Notes under the pieces: generated by a model | Seen by the model: the letters and a program-made list of their open reading frames with translations, nothing else | Databases searched by the model: none | What the model was told of the DNA's origin: nothing | Part shown: in pieces, positions 7,160 to 15,012 of the stretch | Numbering within the stretch: position 1 is the stretch's first letter | How the letters are laid out: each line of letters opens with the position of its first letter | Program-made: the position numbers and the translations under genes | Assembly (NCBI RefSeq): GCF_900182915.1 | Contig: NZ_FXUG01000004.1 | Coordinates: 186,001-250,000, forward strand | Direction: 5' to 3' | Source of the DNA: Neorhodopirellula lusitana | GTDB lineage: Bacteria; Planctomycetota; Planctomycetia; Pirellulales; Pirellulaceae | DNA length: 64,000 nt

Positions 7160-8815
7160 ATGTTGATCTCGACGGGCTTTGGCCTGCGCAGCAACCCGGT
7201 TTTGCAACGTGAGTTGATGGTCAACCTGCGCACCAACCGTGCGTTCATCTTGCTGGCGGTTTACCAGATCTTGCTAGCGGCAGTCACGCTGATCGCCTGG
7301 CCCAGTGACGAACGACTGGACCTGACCCAAAACCCGCCATCGGCAAGAAGACTGGTCGATCTGTTCTTTTTGGGCCAATACGTGATCGCGTCATTGATCG
7401 CGCCCAGTTTCGCCGCCGGCGCGATCTCGGGCGAGAAGGAACGCCAAACCTACGAGATGCTGCTGGCCAGCCCGCTGCGTCCCGGCGCGATTGTGCTGGG
7501 CAAGTTGGTTGCCGCGCTCACTCACCTAGGGCTGCTGATTGTTGCGTCGCTTCCCATCATTGTGTTGTTCCTTCCGCTAGGCGGCGTCAGTGTGTACGAG
7601 GTTGCGGCCGCGTACTTGGGGCTGTTTGTTTCCGTGATCCTGTTCGGCTCCATCGGGATTTTTTGCAGCAGCTATTTTTCACGAACCAGTAACTCGTTGG
7701 TGGTCAGCTATCTGGTCATTCTGCCGCTGGTGATTGGCGGCGTCTTGCTTTGGCAGACATTGGCCTTTGACGGACTGCTGCGGCTGAAGGTGGTTGTCTT
7801 CGTTGTGCCCGCCTTTGCCATTGCATCCGTGATCCTGATGAGCGCCGCGACGGCCGGTCGGATGCTGTACCCGCCCGACGTGGGCAGTGAAGGCAAGGAC
7901 GTGATCGACTTGGACCAGGAAGCCGCGGAGGCGGTTGGGCTTGTCATTCAGCCGGACCAGTTCCCCGACCGCTTGTTCGCGCCCCCTCGCCGCGACACGC
8001 TGATGGAAGACGGGGCCAACCCGGTTTACGACAAAGAGATTCACGGCGAGATCTTCAGCCAGGGCACGCTGATGCTGCGGCTAGTGATTCAAATCAGCAT
8101 CATGCTGGCGATCCCGCTAATGGGTGCACTGCTGTTTTGGCAAACACAATTGTCGCCTTGGTTTTCTGTTTATGTGATCGTGTTCAACATGCTGGTCGGT
8201 CCCGTCTTCTTGGCCGGGACAATGACCAACGAACGCGAACGACAAACACTGGACCTGTTACTCACCACCACACTGTCACCCTGGAAAATCTTTTGGGGCA
8301 AGTTTGTCGTCGGCTTTCGCGTTGCCTTCGTCCTAACCAGTTTCCTGGTGTGGCCGATGCTGCTGGGCGTGGCATTGAACCCAGACTTCTATTCGAACTG
8401 GATCTTAGTGGCCGGCCTGTTCGCGGTTCCGATCATGGTCAGCGTTGTCAACGCGGTCGTTGCAATCACGGCATCGTTGTATCAATCGCGAACCGTGATG
8501 TCGTTGATGACCACGTACGTCACACTGCTGGTGCTGTACGTTGTCCCGCCAGGCCTGAGCGTGCTGGGCAAGACGCTTCGCTTGAGCGAATCCGCGATGC
8601 AGTGGATCAATGCGTTCGGCGTCACCAGTCCTTTCCGAGCTCTGTTCTCACTGCCAATGAATTCAGCGATCTTGCGAGTCGACGAAACAGAAGCCTCCTT
8701 CGCTGGCCAACCGTGGCTGGTATTGGGATATTTCTTGTGCAGCCTCGTCATCGTCGCCATCGCAGCCGGAATGATCTCGGTCCGGCTGAAACGGCTCGGC
8801 ACGTATTCAGAATAA
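7160..8815 (+). CDS. ABC-2 type transporter permease
   Basis: This is a multi-spanning membrane protein of about 551 residues with two similar halves. Each half has the ABC-2 pattern: a first helix after NPVLQRELMVNLR, then FAAGAISGEKERQTYEMLLASPL in the first half and LAGTMTNERERQTLDLLLTTTLSP in the second. These ExERQT loops are the coupling helices of permeases exporting lipids, polysaccharides or drugs. No ATPase gene is adjacent. I use the ATG at 7160 because GGAG lies 7 bases before it; an ATG at 7154 and a TTG at 7088 are alternatives. The gene starts 95 bases after epmB. Confidence 0.85.
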   Translation: MLISTGFGLRSNPVLQRELMVNLRTNRAFILLAVYQILLAAVTLIAWPSDERLDLTQNPPSARRLVDLFFLGQYVIASLIAPSFAAGAISGEKERQTYEMLLASPLRPGAIVLGKLVAALTHLGLLIVASLPIIVLFLPLGGVSVYEVAAAYLGLFVSVILFGSIGIFCSSYFSRTSNSLVVSYLVILPLVIGGVLLWQTLAFDGLLRLKVVVFVVPAFAIASVILMSAATAGRMLYPPDVGSEGKDVIDLDQEAAEAVGLVIQPDQFPDRLFAPPRRDTLMEDGANPVYDKEIHGEIFSQGTLMLRLVIQISIMLAIPLMGALLFWQTQLSPWFSVYVIVFNMLVGPVFLAGTMTNERERQTLDLLLTTTLSPWKIFWGKFVVGFRVAFVLTSFLVWPMLLGVALNPDFYSNWILVAGLFAVPIMVSVVNAVVAITASLYQSRTVMSLMTTYVTLLVLYVVPPGLSVLGKTLRLSESAMQWINAFGVTSPFRALFSLPMNSAILRVDETEASFAGQPWLVLGYFLCSLVIVAIAAGMISVRLKRLGTYSE

Positions 8816-8885
8816 GAGACCTACGCCTGTTCGCGAGACGATCGATTCAACCGAGCCACTGAACTCAACGAGGCCAAGCAGACTG

Positions 8886-9725
8886 ATGAGCAGTGACCAA
8901 CGAACAGTCGAATCAAAGCCACCTCAAGACCGTCGACCGCTCAAGACTCGGTCGTGGCGTGTCTTCCAAGCGACAGCAACCTGGCTTGCTGAATCAGGGG
9001 TTTCCCCCAATGCCATTTCCGTCGCCAGCATTCTGTTTGCCATGCTCGGTGCGATCGGCTTCTGGATCACCCAACTGGGAGCATCCGAAAACAACGTCGA
9101 GCTCACCCAAACGTTTAGCAATGAGCTTATGTATCGCCTGGGATGGCTATTGGCGGTGATCGGAATTCAGTTGCGACTGATTGCGAATTTGCTTGATGGA
9201 ATGGTCGCCGTCGAGGGTGGAAGAGCCTCCGCAACCGGCCCACTCTACAACGAAGTTCCCGACCGGATCAGTGACCCGATCTTGATCATTGCGGCAGGCT
9301 ACGCTGCGACCGGCGATCCCGTCGCGGGATGGGCAGCGACTGCTTGCGCACTCTTGGTTGCCTACGTTCGTGCGATCGGCGCAAGCGTTGGCGCAGGACA
9401 ACTCTTCTTAGGCCCGATGGCCAAACAACAACGGATGGCTTTACTAACGCTGGTCAGTGCCATCGCATTACTGACGCCCGCAAGCTGGACTTGGCTGCAC
9501 TGGGGGCCAACTCGCATCGGACTGATGCAGCTAGCGTTGTGGCTGATCGTTGCGGGCTGCATCGTCACCGTCGTCCGCCGCTTGCGTGCGATCGCCCATC
9601 AACTGCGAGACCAGTCAACGAACCAAGCGACATCGAATCCACCGAACACAACAAGTTCACCGAACACAACAAGTTCACCGTACACAACAAGCTCACCGAC
9701 CGCTGAACACAGGGAGCCCCGATGA
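8886..9725 (+). CDS. CDP-alcohol phosphatidyltransferase (YnbA-like)
   Basis: This is a 279-residue membrane protein with about six hydrophobic segments. It carries a variant CDP-alcohol phosphatidyltransferase motif at residues 101-130: NLLDGMVAVEGG, then GPLYNEVPDRISD. D104-G105, G118 and D126 are kept, but the usual first and third Asp are Asn (N101, N122). As I recall, E. coli YnbA and its relatives have a similar LNALDG..NE..D..SD pattern, so this is probably a subfamily trait rather than decay. The enzyme would join a CDP-activated lipid to an alcohol acceptor, which is unknown. The C-terminus holds three PNTTSS repeats. The stop overlaps the next ATG (ATGA). Confidence 0.82.
   Translation: MSSDQRTVESKPPQDRRPLKTRSWRVFQATATWLAESGVSPNAISVASILFAMLGAIGFWITQLGASENNVELTQTFSNELMYRLGWLLAVIGIQLRLIANLLDGMVAVEGGRASATGPLYNEVPDRISDPILIIAAGYAATGDPVAGWAATACALLVAYVRAIGASVGAGQLFLGPMAKQQRMALLTLVSAIALLTPASWTWLHWGPTRIGLMQLALWLIVAGCIVTVVRRLRAIAHQLRDQSTNQATSNPPNTTSSPNTTSSPYTTSSPTAEHREPR
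9642..9695 (+). repeat. 18-bp coding tandem repeat, three copies
   Basis: The unit CCGAACACAACAAGTTCA is present at 9642-9659 and 9660-9677, and with two changes at 9678-9695. It encodes PNTTSS, PNTTSS and PYTTSS near the C-terminus of the phosphatidyltransferase and keeps the frame. Confidence 0.85.
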
Positions 9726-10696
9726 CCGACCACCTGACGATCGAGGTGCGTTACGTCTTGCTGGGTGTGTTTGCCGCCCTGGTGGTGGCCAGCGCCACTT
9801 CCATCGGCTTGATGAAGGCAAAACCAGCCAACGATTGGCGAGAACTGCGAGCAAGAATACGAACGTGGTGGGTCATCGCCGGACTCGTTGCCGGAAGCTT
9901 GTTACTGTCACCGACCACGGCCATTTGGTTCTTCGCCTTTGTCAGTTTACTATCGCTCAAAGAATTTTTCTCGCTCATTCCATCGCGTCGCGCTGATCGA
10001 CGCGTGATGTTCTGGGCTTACGCAGCGATCCCGATGCAGTACTACTGGATCGCTTCCAACTGGTACGGGATGTTCATCATCTTCATCCCGATTTACCTGT
10101 TTCTGTTCCTGCCGACGCGAATGATTTTGATTGGTGAGACGAAAGGTTTCCTGCAAGCGATCGCGACGGTCCAGTGGGGAGTGATCGGCACCACATTCTT
10201 CCTTTCACACGCGGCCTATTTACTGGTCATGAACGTTGCCGAGTCACCACGGGTCGAGCCTGCGTGGGCCAATAACGCGGTGGCATCGTCCCCAGGTCCG
10301 GGCCTGCTGCTTTTGTTACTGGTGCTAACGCAAAGCAATGACGTGGCGCAGTTCTTATGGGGCAAGACGCTGGGCAAACGCAAAATTGCCCCGCTCGTCA
10401 GCCCCGGAAAAACGTGGGGCGGCTTCTTAGGCGGGCTGGCGACAACGGTGTTGTTGAGTCTGTTGTTGGCACCCCGTTTAACGATGATGGATGCACCCCA
10501 TGCCGCGATCGCCGGTGTCATCATTGGGATCACTGGATTGCTGGGCGACTTGAACATATCCGCCCTAAAACGTGACTTGGGTGTCAAAGATGCCGGCGCC
10601 ACGTTGCCCGGGCATGGCGGCGTGCTGGACCGCATCGACAGCCTCATTTTCACAGCCCCCGTGTTCTTCCATTTCGTGTGGTACTGCTATGGATGA
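9722..10696 (+). CDS. cdsA: Phosphatidate cytidylyltransferase (CDP-diacylglycerol synthase)
   Basis: This 324-residue inner-membrane enzyme makes CDP-diacylglycerol from CTP and phosphatidate. The family signature SALKRDLGVKDAG...LPGHGGVLDRID is intact near residues 278-308, and about eight hydrophobic segments precede it. Its start overlaps the upstream phosphatidyltransferase by 4 bases and its end overlaps the downstream acyltransferase by 8, so the three are very likely co-translated. The arrangement suggests a dedicated rather than general CDP-lipid supply. Whether it is the organism's only CdsA cannot be told from this window. Confidence 0.9.
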   Translation: MTDHLTIEVRYVLLGVFAALVVASATSIGLMKAKPANDWRELRARIRTWWVIAGLVAGSLLLSPTTAIWFFAFVSLLSLKEFFSLIPSRRADRRVMFWAYAAIPMQYYWIASNWYGMFIIFIPIYLFLFLPTRMILIGETKGFLQAIATVQWGVIGTTFFLSHAAYLLVMNVAESPRVEPAWANNAVASSPGPGLLLLLLVLTQSNDVAQFLWGKTLGKRKIAPLVSPGKTWGGFLGGLATTVLLSLLLAPRLTMMDAPHAAIAGVIIGITGLLGDLNISALKRDLGVKDAGATLPGHGGVLDRIDSLIFTAPVFFHFVWYCYG

Positions 10697-11402
10697 AGAG
10701 TACATCACGAAGACCCTTGCCAAGGGGCCACACGATCTCTTGCGTTATCTGTTCTTTCTAATTTTGGTTCGCCCGTTGATGTTGATCATCATGGGAATGA
10801 ACATTCGCAATGCCGACCGGTTGCCTGACACAGGCCCGGCCGTCGTGGTGGCCAATCACAACAGCCATCTCGACACGCTCGCGGTCATGACCTTGATGGG
10901 CATGCATCGCTTGCACTTGGTGCGTCCCGTTGCCGCAGCAGACTATTTCTTAAAGACGAAGTGGCGTGCTTGGTTTTCAATCCGAATCCTGGGCATCATT
11001 CCACTGGACCGCGGGGCGAAGCAAGGCGACAAAACATCGGGAGCCAAACGAGGTGAGCGCACGCATCCTTTGGCACCGATTGAAGCAGCACTCGACGCAA
11101 ACGAGATCGTACTTCTGTTTCCCGAAGGCACGCGAGGCTCGCCTGAACAAACGCAACCGTTGCAACCTGGCATCGCGCACCTCGCCAAACGGCGTCCCCA
11201 CGTATCACTGACACCCCTCTTCATGCATGGACTGGGTAAGGCATTGCCGCGAGGCGAAGGATTGCTTGTTCCGTTCATCTGCGACATTTATGTCGGTGAT
11301 GCAGTACACTGGCCGGGCGACAAAAAAGCGTTGATGCAAGAACTGCAGTCTGCAATGGACTCACTTGAACAAGACTCCCATCGGCCTGAATTCATTTGCT
11401 AG
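10689..11402 (+). CDS. PlsC-type 1-acyl-glycerol-3-phosphate acyltransferase
   Basis: This 237-residue membrane-associated acyltransferase has the catalytic NHNSHLD (the NHx4D motif) around residue 55 and FPEGTRG near residue 145. It also has an N-terminal hydrophobic anchor (LLRYLFFLILVRPLMLIIMG). It would add the second acyl chain to lysophosphatidate, giving the substrate of the adjacent CdsA. The ATG at 10689 lies inside the cdsA coding region (8-base overlap); a longer in-frame upstream extension is just an open frame across cdsA. It is the last gene of the phospholipid cassette. Confidence 0.88.
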   Translation: MDEEYITKTLAKGPHDLLRYLFFLILVRPLMLIIMGMNIRNADRLPDTGPAVVVANHNSHLDTLAVMTLMGMHRLHLVRPVAAADYFLKTKWRAWFSIRILGIIPLDRGAKQGDKTSGAKRGERTHPLAPIEAALDANEIVLLFPEGTRGSPEQTQPLQPGIAHLAKRRPHVSLTPLFMHGLGKALPRGEGLLVPFICDIYVGDAVHWPGDKKALMQELQSAMDSLEQDSHRPEFIC

Positions 11403-11612
11403 TTGCGGCTAGCAGGATTGGCGTCGAAGTCAATTCCAAAAATGTTGTCCGCAGTCCGTGGTTTAACGTCTTTTTTGACCACTTTACAAGCATGTGATTT
11501 GATCGGCGTTGACAACCATACGGTTGTGAAACTAGCCTTCACTTCGCACAGATATTCAAGTTTCAAAGCTCGCAAGGACGGCCACTAAGTCCGCCGTCGT
11601 GATGCTATTGAA

Positions 11613-12503
11613 ATGTTTGTTGACTCGCATTCGAGGCTTCCAATGAGTGGTTCTTTTTCACGCCGTTGGTCATTGGGAGATAGTTCGCATGCGGAACAAT
11701 CACAAGACGTTCAAACGGTGGGAGACCCACCTCTTCAAACGCCCGGCGATGCAGCGTCAAACTACGCTCTAGGAAAAAACCAGGGCGTTCAGATCTTAAC
11801 GCCGGTGCACTACCAGCACGGTTATCAGTATCCGTTACTGGTGTGGCTGCACTCGGCCGGTCACAACGAGCGGCAAGTCGAAAAAGTGCTGCCGCACATC
11901 AGCACTCGCAACTATGTCAGTGTGGGTGTTCGAGCGACCAAAGCGACCGACGTTCGCGGAGCCGGTTTTGATTGGACAAACAGTCGCAACGGAGTCGCCA
12001 AAGCGTCGCAAAGCGTCTTCAACGCCATCGAACTGGCTAAGGAGACCTTCTCCATCCATCCCGAACGGGTCATTTTGGCTGGCTTTGGCTCCGGAGCGAC
12101 GATGGCTTGCCGGGTGGCGATGCAAAATCCAGAAAGTTTCGCCGGTGTGGTTCGCATGGCCGGCCAATTTCCTACCGCTCACGGAGTCGTGGGGGACGGA
12201 ATTATCGAAAACTTCAAGGCGCTCCGCCAACGACGCATGCCCATGCTCTGGCAACAAGCAATTAACGGCGTCGATGACGATCCAGACCAGTTGCAATTGG
12301 ACATCGCCTCGGCTCAAAATATCCAAGCTCAAGTGGAAATTCGTCAGTATCGAAATGAGGATGTGATGAATACCGCCGCATTGAAGGACATTGACCGCTG
12401 GTGTTTTGATAAGATCTTCTCGCCCCAGCCAGCGGAAGAGTCGACGAGCCTGAACCTGATTCGCGGAGCGGATCTGAAGAGGGTAGATTTTTCATCGAAT
12501 TAG
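11613..12503 (+). CDS. Alpha/beta hydrolase-like protein, probably without full catalytic triad
   Basis: This is a 296-residue protein resembling the phospholipase/carboxylesterase or PHB-depolymerase-like hydrolases. After a variable N-terminus come YPLLVWLHSAGHNERQ (oxyanion region), the nucleophile elbow GFGSG at 157-161 (Ser160) and an NGVDDDPD segment where the acidic residue is expected. The His expected late in the fold is not seen: the equivalent region reads EDVMNTAALKDIDRWCFDKI. It may therefore be a non-enzymatic or altered member. No signal peptide is obvious. It lies 34 bases before a lone receiver-domain gene. The start is uncertain; an in-frame ATG lies 10 codons downstream. 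Confidence 0.65.
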   Translation: MFVDSHSRLPMSGSFSRRWSLGDSSHAEQSQDVQTVGDPPLQTPGDAASNYALGKNQGVQILTPVHYQHGYQYPLLVWLHSAGHNERQVEKVLPHISTRNYVSVGVRATKATDVRGAGFDWTNSRNGVAKASQSVFNAIELAKETFSIHPERVILAGFGSGATMACRVAMQNPESFAGVVRMAGQFPTAHGVVGDGIIENFKALRQRRMPMLWQQAINGVDDDPDQLQLDIASAQNIQAQVEIRQYRNEDVMNTAALKDIDRWCFDKIFSPQPAEESTSLNLIRGADLKRVDFSSN

Positions 12504-12537
12504 CTGCCTGGATCCTCCCACCTCGCCGACCGATGCC

Positions 12538-12966
12538 ATGAACTCTCCCGCCCCACCCCCCGCCGATTCCTCGGCCCCCCAGGCTTCTGGCTCGAAAATC
12601 CTGGTCGTCGATGACGATCCCGAGATTGTCGAAACCGTGTCCTACGCTCTTGAATCCGCCGGCTATCAAGTCGTGATTGCCCGCGATGGCAACCAAGGCC
12701 TCGCACTGGCGGAACAGGAAAACCCGCAACTGATGATTTTGGACATGATGATGCCCAAACGCAGCGGTTTTCTGGTCCTGGAAAAACTTCGTCGCGAAAT
12801 TGAACTGCCAATCCCGGTCATTATGATCACAGGCAACGAAGGCAGCCGGCACCAAGCCTACGCCGAACTGCTTGGCGTCAGCGAGTACATTCGCAAGCCG
12901 TTCGCCATGGAGCGACTGCTCGAAGCCGTCGAACGGTTACTCGCCAAACCCGAAGAAACGGCGTAA
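12538..12966 (+). CDS. Single-domain response regulator (CheY-like)
   Basis: This is a 142-residue protein with a Pro/Ala/Ser-rich N-terminal tail of about 20 residues and a single receiver domain. Visible key residues are the acidic pocket VVDDD near 24-27, the phospho-acceptor Asp in LMILDMMMP, the Thr in VIMITGNEG and the Lys in YIRKPF. There is no output domain, so it should act by protein interaction. No histidine kinase is adjacent; the nearest in the window is at 46.4-47.8 kb. The upstream hydrolase gene may be co-transcribed. Confidence 0.9.
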   Translation: MNSPAPPPADSSAPQASGSKILVVDDDPEIVETVSYALESAGYQVVIARDGNQGLALAEQENPQLMILDMMMPKRSGFLVLEKLRREIELPIPVIMITGNEGSRHQAYAELLGVSEYIRKPFAMERLLEAVERLLAKPEETA

Positions 12967-13135
12967 CATTCCAATCTCGCAGGGCGATTCACCGCCGAAA
13001 AGCCGCGAACTTTCTGACGCCATGTGACTCCGATTGAAGTCAGGGAGATCACGTCAACAAGGCTCGTGTGCAGTTGGAACGGTGACCACCCTGTTATCTC
13101 TGGACTGTCTTTTACGCTCACATCCAATTCCGCTC

Positions 13136-14554
13136 ATGAACCATTCCGCTGCCACCGCGTCGCAAACCAAAGCGACGGCATTCCAGAACGATCCTCGAGT
13201 GGCGGAGGCAAAGCGGTTGATCGCCGAGGCGCTGGCGGAACACACCGAATCGCTCAACGCGGTTGCCGAACCCGACCCCGAGCTAAAGGACGCCTACCAA
13301 GGTTTCATCGCCGATTACGCCGCGGCGCGAGGCGGACCACCGTTGTGGCCGTATTTCGCCTCGGGTTTAGGCAACGGTCCCTACGTTGAATTGGCCGACG
13401 GCAGCGTCAAGCTGGACTTCATCGGCGGCATCGGTGTCCATGGTTGCGGGCATTCCCACCCGGCCATCATCGAAGCTGGAATCGACGCGGCCCTCGAAGA
13501 CACCGTCATGCAAGGTAATCTTCAACAGAACGTGCCAAGCGTCGAAATGCTGAGCCGATTGATTGAACTGGCCAGCCAATCAGGCGCCCCGCTCGAACAT
13601 GGACTGCTATCGACAAGCGGAGCCATGGCGAATGAAAACGCGTTGAAACTCGCCTTCCACCACAACCAGCCCGCTAACCGAATCATTGCGTTCGACAACG
13701 CCTTCGCAGGACGTTCGATTGCGTTGGCCGCGTTAACGGATCGCCCCGCCTATCGAAACGGGATCCCGCTGGCGATCCAGGTGGACTACTTACCATTCCT
13801 GGACCCCAAAGATCCCGCTGGCTCCACCCAGCAAGCAGTCGCCAAGCTAAAACAATTGCTCGCTCGCCACCCTGGCAAGTACGCGGCGTTTTGGGCCGAA
13901 CCGGTTGCAGGCGAAGGCGGCTACTACGCGGGAAGTCACGACTTCTTCGCCGCCCTATGTGGACCACTTCGCGACGCTGGCGTCTCGATCGTGTTCGATG
14001 AGGTGCAGTCGTTCTCGCGAACCAGCAAACCGTTCGCTTTCCAGCACTATGGATTGGATGAGTTCGCGGACATCGTGACCGTCGGCAAGATCACCCAGGT
14101 CTGCGCGACGTTGTATCGCAAGGACTTCCATCCGACGGCGCCGATCTTAAGCCAAACCTTCACAGGCTCTTCTTCATCCATCCAAACTGGCTTGGAAACG
14201 CTGCGTCAGTTGGATGCCGCTAACTGCTTCGGCGAAAACGGATCCAACGTCACCCGTCACGCTTACTTCGCCGACCAACTTGAGCGTCTTGGTAAGAAGC
14301 ATCCAGGCTTGATTGCTGGCCCGTATGGTGAAGGCATGATGATCGGCTTCACGCCTGGCGACGGATCTCTGGACCAAGCCAAACTGCTGATGAACATCCT
14401 GTACGATCTCGGTCTTCTTGGATTCCTTTGCGGTGCCGCACCCGTTCGCTTGCGATTCCTGCCACCGCCCGCAATCACTACGCACGAGCACATTGACGCC
14501 GCGATCGCGTTGCTCGACGCAGGGCTGACTGAGTTCGCCGCCAAACGCGTTTAA
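13136..14554 (+). CDS. Class III (PLP-dependent) aminotransferase
   Basis: This is a 472-residue aminotransferase of the ornithine/acetylornithine/GABA/lysine group. It has GGIGVHGCGHSHPAI near residue 98, LLSTSGAMANENALKLA near 157, FDEVQSFSRTSKPFAFQHYG with the cofactor-binding Asp288, and a probable Schiff-base Lys318 in TVGKITQVCATL. The Lys region differs from the usual AKAL(G)GG of acetylornithine aminotransferases, so the amino donor is uncertain and no specific symbol is given. I use the ATG at 13136; an upstream in-frame start at 13034 would add 34 implausible residues. It is a stand-alone gene. Confidence 0.85.
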   Translation: MNHSAATASQTKATAFQNDPRVAEAKRLIAEALAEHTESLNAVAEPDPELKDAYQGFIADYAAARGGPPLWPYFASGLGNGPYVELADGSVKLDFIGGIGVHGCGHSHPAIIEAGIDAALEDTVMQGNLQQNVPSVEMLSRLIELASQSGAPLEHGLLSTSGAMANENALKLAFHHNQPANRIIAFDNAFAGRSIALAALTDRPAYRNGIPLAIQVDYLPFLDPKDPAGSTQQAVAKLKQLLARHPGKYAAFWAEPVAGEGGYYAGSHDFFAALCGPLRDAGVSIVFDEVQSFSRTSKPFAFQHYGLDEFADIVTVGKITQVCATLYRKDFHPTAPILSQTFTGSSSSIQTGLETLRQLDAANCFGENGSNVTRHAYFADQLERLGKKHPGLIAGPYGEGMMIGFTPGDGSLDQAKLLMNILYDLGLLGFLCGAAPVRLRFLPPPAITTHEHIDAAIALLDAGLTEFAAKRV

Positions 14555-14600
14555 CGGTGCTGCGGGAAGATTTTAGCGCGCACATGAAGATGGCAGCGCC

Positions 14601-14660
14601 GCCAGAGTCGCCTGGCTTCGTGAGCCCATCGCGATTCAACTGAACCCTGACGAATCCAGC
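14601..14660 (+). repeat. Dispersed imperfect-palindrome repeat, copy B
   Basis: The left end GCCAGAGTCGCCTGGCTTCG is at 14601-14620 and the right end CTGAACCCTGACGAATCCAG at 14640-14659. It is in the same orientation as copies A and C and starts 47 bases after the aminotransferase stop. Confidence 0.65.
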
Positions 14661-14700
14661 CAGGGTGTCCTACCCTAGCTGTCGGCGGTGACGGCACACC

Positions 14701-14764
14701 GGGTTCGCATTCGGGGTTCGCATTCGGGGTTCGCGTTCGGGGTTCGCGTTCGGGGTTCGCGTTC
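14701..14764 (+). repeat. 13-bp tandem repeat, nearly five copies
   Basis: The unit GGGGTTCGCRTTC is repeated: the first copy lacks one G, two copies have A and three have G at the variable position. A period of 13 is not a multiple of three, so this is not coding. It lies between convergent-free spacers downstream of the aminotransferase. Confidence 0.85.
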
Positions 14765-15012
14765 GGCACCAGCTCAATGTTCACATCGTGCGTTTCGCTA
14801 GAATCCCAGGTCGTCTAGGTTTCTTGGCGAATCCTACCGTCGTCTTCTCTGACGCCAAGCTTACGGGACATCGAGCATTCCAAGCTTGAGGATTCCCCGC
14901 ACTGGGCATTTCAAGCATCGAGCCGATGCCTCAACGAAGCCTTCAGCGTGTAACATGAACGGCTCGCTTCCAGCTCGACCGCCCCATTGATCCACCTCTT
15001 GCAAGGACTCGC

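Larger units (their letters stand above)
14555..15012. other. Intergenic, repeat-rich spacer
   Basis: This 458-base spacer between the aminotransferase and the glucosidase holds copy B of the dispersed palindrome and a 13-bp tandem repeat (both listed separately). The remaining roughly 250 bases before the glucosidase show no gene or clear promoter. Confidence 0.6.

Noticed and set aside
14551..14784. 77-codon minus-strand frame with repeating NANPE peptides
   Set aside because: The peptide repeat is only the reading of the 13-bp tandem repeat; a 13-base period cannot keep a frame.
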